Source: Actinomycetes bacterium (GTDB taxonomy: Bacteria > Actinomycetota > Thermoleophilia > BMS3ABIN01). From it: 47,835 bases of DNA. The translations under genes were made by a program, and so were the position numbers. The stretch is from NCBI GenBank assembly GCA_021790115.1, contig JAJYIM010000012.1:1-47835 (forward strand), read 5' to 3'. The notes beneath the pieces were generated by a model that saw only the letters and a program-made list of their open reading frames with translations, searched no databases and was not told the origin of the DNA. Below, piece after piece: positions 47,559-47,835 of the stretch (positions are counted from its first letter, which is position 1; each line of letters starts with the position of its first letter).

Positions 47559-47835
47559 ATGGGGATGGAAGGCAAAACATATGTGAAAAAAGCAAAGAGC
47601 TCTTTGATTTGCCCGGTTTGCGGGTCGCATCTGGTTTTTCTGCTCGAAAAACACGAAACCGGCAAGGACGAATGGCTGTTGACGATGAAATGCCCCGAGT
47701 GTCTGGTCTGGCAGTACGTTTCGGCTGAAAACTGCGAATTGCACTTAATCGAGAGGTTGTGCAGAGCCAGCCGTCGGGTAGTCGCCATGGAGCTCCTCGC
47801 TCTGGAAAAAAAGAACATGCTGGATGAATGCACTA
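47559..47835 (+). CDS. Zinc-ribbon protein, truncated by window end
   Basis: About 92 residues are visible (MGMEGKTYVKKAKSSLICPVCG ... TMKCPECLVWQYV), with no stop in the window, which explains its absence from the ORF track. Two CxxC pairs form a zinc ribbon, followed by a helical charged region (ENCELHLIERLCRASRRVVAMELLALEKKN). GAGGTG lies 5 nt before the ATG. The function is unknown; divergent from rpoN. Its leader contains an intrinsic terminator. Confidence 0.75.
   Translation, partial: MGMEGKTYVKKAKSSLICPVCGSHLVFLLEKHETGKDEWLLTMKCPECLVWQYVSAENCELHLIERLCRASRRVVAMELLALEKKNMLDECT

Noticed and set aside
1-47835. CRISPR array, prophage or insertion sequence
   Set aside because: No regularly spaced direct repeats, no integrase, capsid or transposase-like frames were found; the palindromic repeats have no coding content.

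Overview
The window is about 57% GC by eye and looks like part of a bacterial chromosome from an anaerobic or microaerophilic, probably Gram-positive-type lineage such as Clostridia-like Firmicutes or a deep actinobacterial branch. This placement is weak. It rests on DUF211, DUF4418, RsbRD-GGDEF, HD-GYP, frequent TTG starts, JAMM/ThiS/LarE sulfur genes, Isc assembly and sigma-54 occurring together. I see no rRNA, tRNA, CRISPR array, phage or transposase gene.

Region 1 (1-6.2 kb, mostly minus strand) is a sulfur/cysteine block. An IscR-like Rrf2 regulator heads a run of cysK, tusA, a ThiS-like sulfur carrier, a MoeB/ThiF-type E1, a JAMM protease and larE. A NIL-domain gene, cysE, DUF211 and the end of a VIT/CCC1-like membrane protein lie beyond. 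The carrier ends GGGNV, so its GG tail is capped and the JAMM protease is a natural candidate for uncapping it.

Region 2 (6.3-16.2 kb) holds archease-rtcB (RNA repair), a purine nucleoside phosphorylase of the MTAP/MTIP type, a degenerate and an intact M23-like protein, an AI-2E-type permease, a MurE-like ligase lacking the DNPR motif, metG and a tatD-family gene.

Region 3 (16.4-18.9 kb) is a second sulfur operon: an Rrf2-TusA fusion, iscS and iscU. IscS has Asn where the PLP-binding Asp is expected.

Region 4 (19-33 kb) holds c-di-GMP genes (HD-GYP with two GAF domains; RsbRD-like GGDEF), DUF4388, an RCK potassium channel with a GMG filter, DUF3006, argS, an MFS transporter, mutM, a helical hypothetical protein, an Ig-like L,D-transpeptidase, thioredoxin, ferredoxin, an FmdB zinc ribbon and an ECF sigma/anti-sigma pair.

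Region 5 (33-45.5 kb) is the accessory part and the most novel. All genes are on the plus strand and nearly all are secreted or membrane proteins: two proteins sharing a C-terminal domain that ends exactly in YTYP, an orphan secreted protein, a zinc-ribbon micro-protein, two DUF4418 proteins, an FtsX-type ABC pair with a CC motif, two lipoproteins (BamE-like and SurA/PrsA-like), two Ig-rich proteins, and a 43-aa peptide with a RiPP-like leader closed by a strong terminator. The block also holds two structured non-coding stretches.

Region 6 (45.7-47.8 kb) has rpoN divergent from a truncated zinc-ribbon gene. Each has a promoter followed by an intrinsic terminator before the gene, which suggests attenuation on both sides.

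A dispersed palindromic repeat (consensus near TTAGARYCTRTCTCARMRGGC at both ends) occurs at least five times between genes, and twice it supplies the stop codon of the neighbouring gene.
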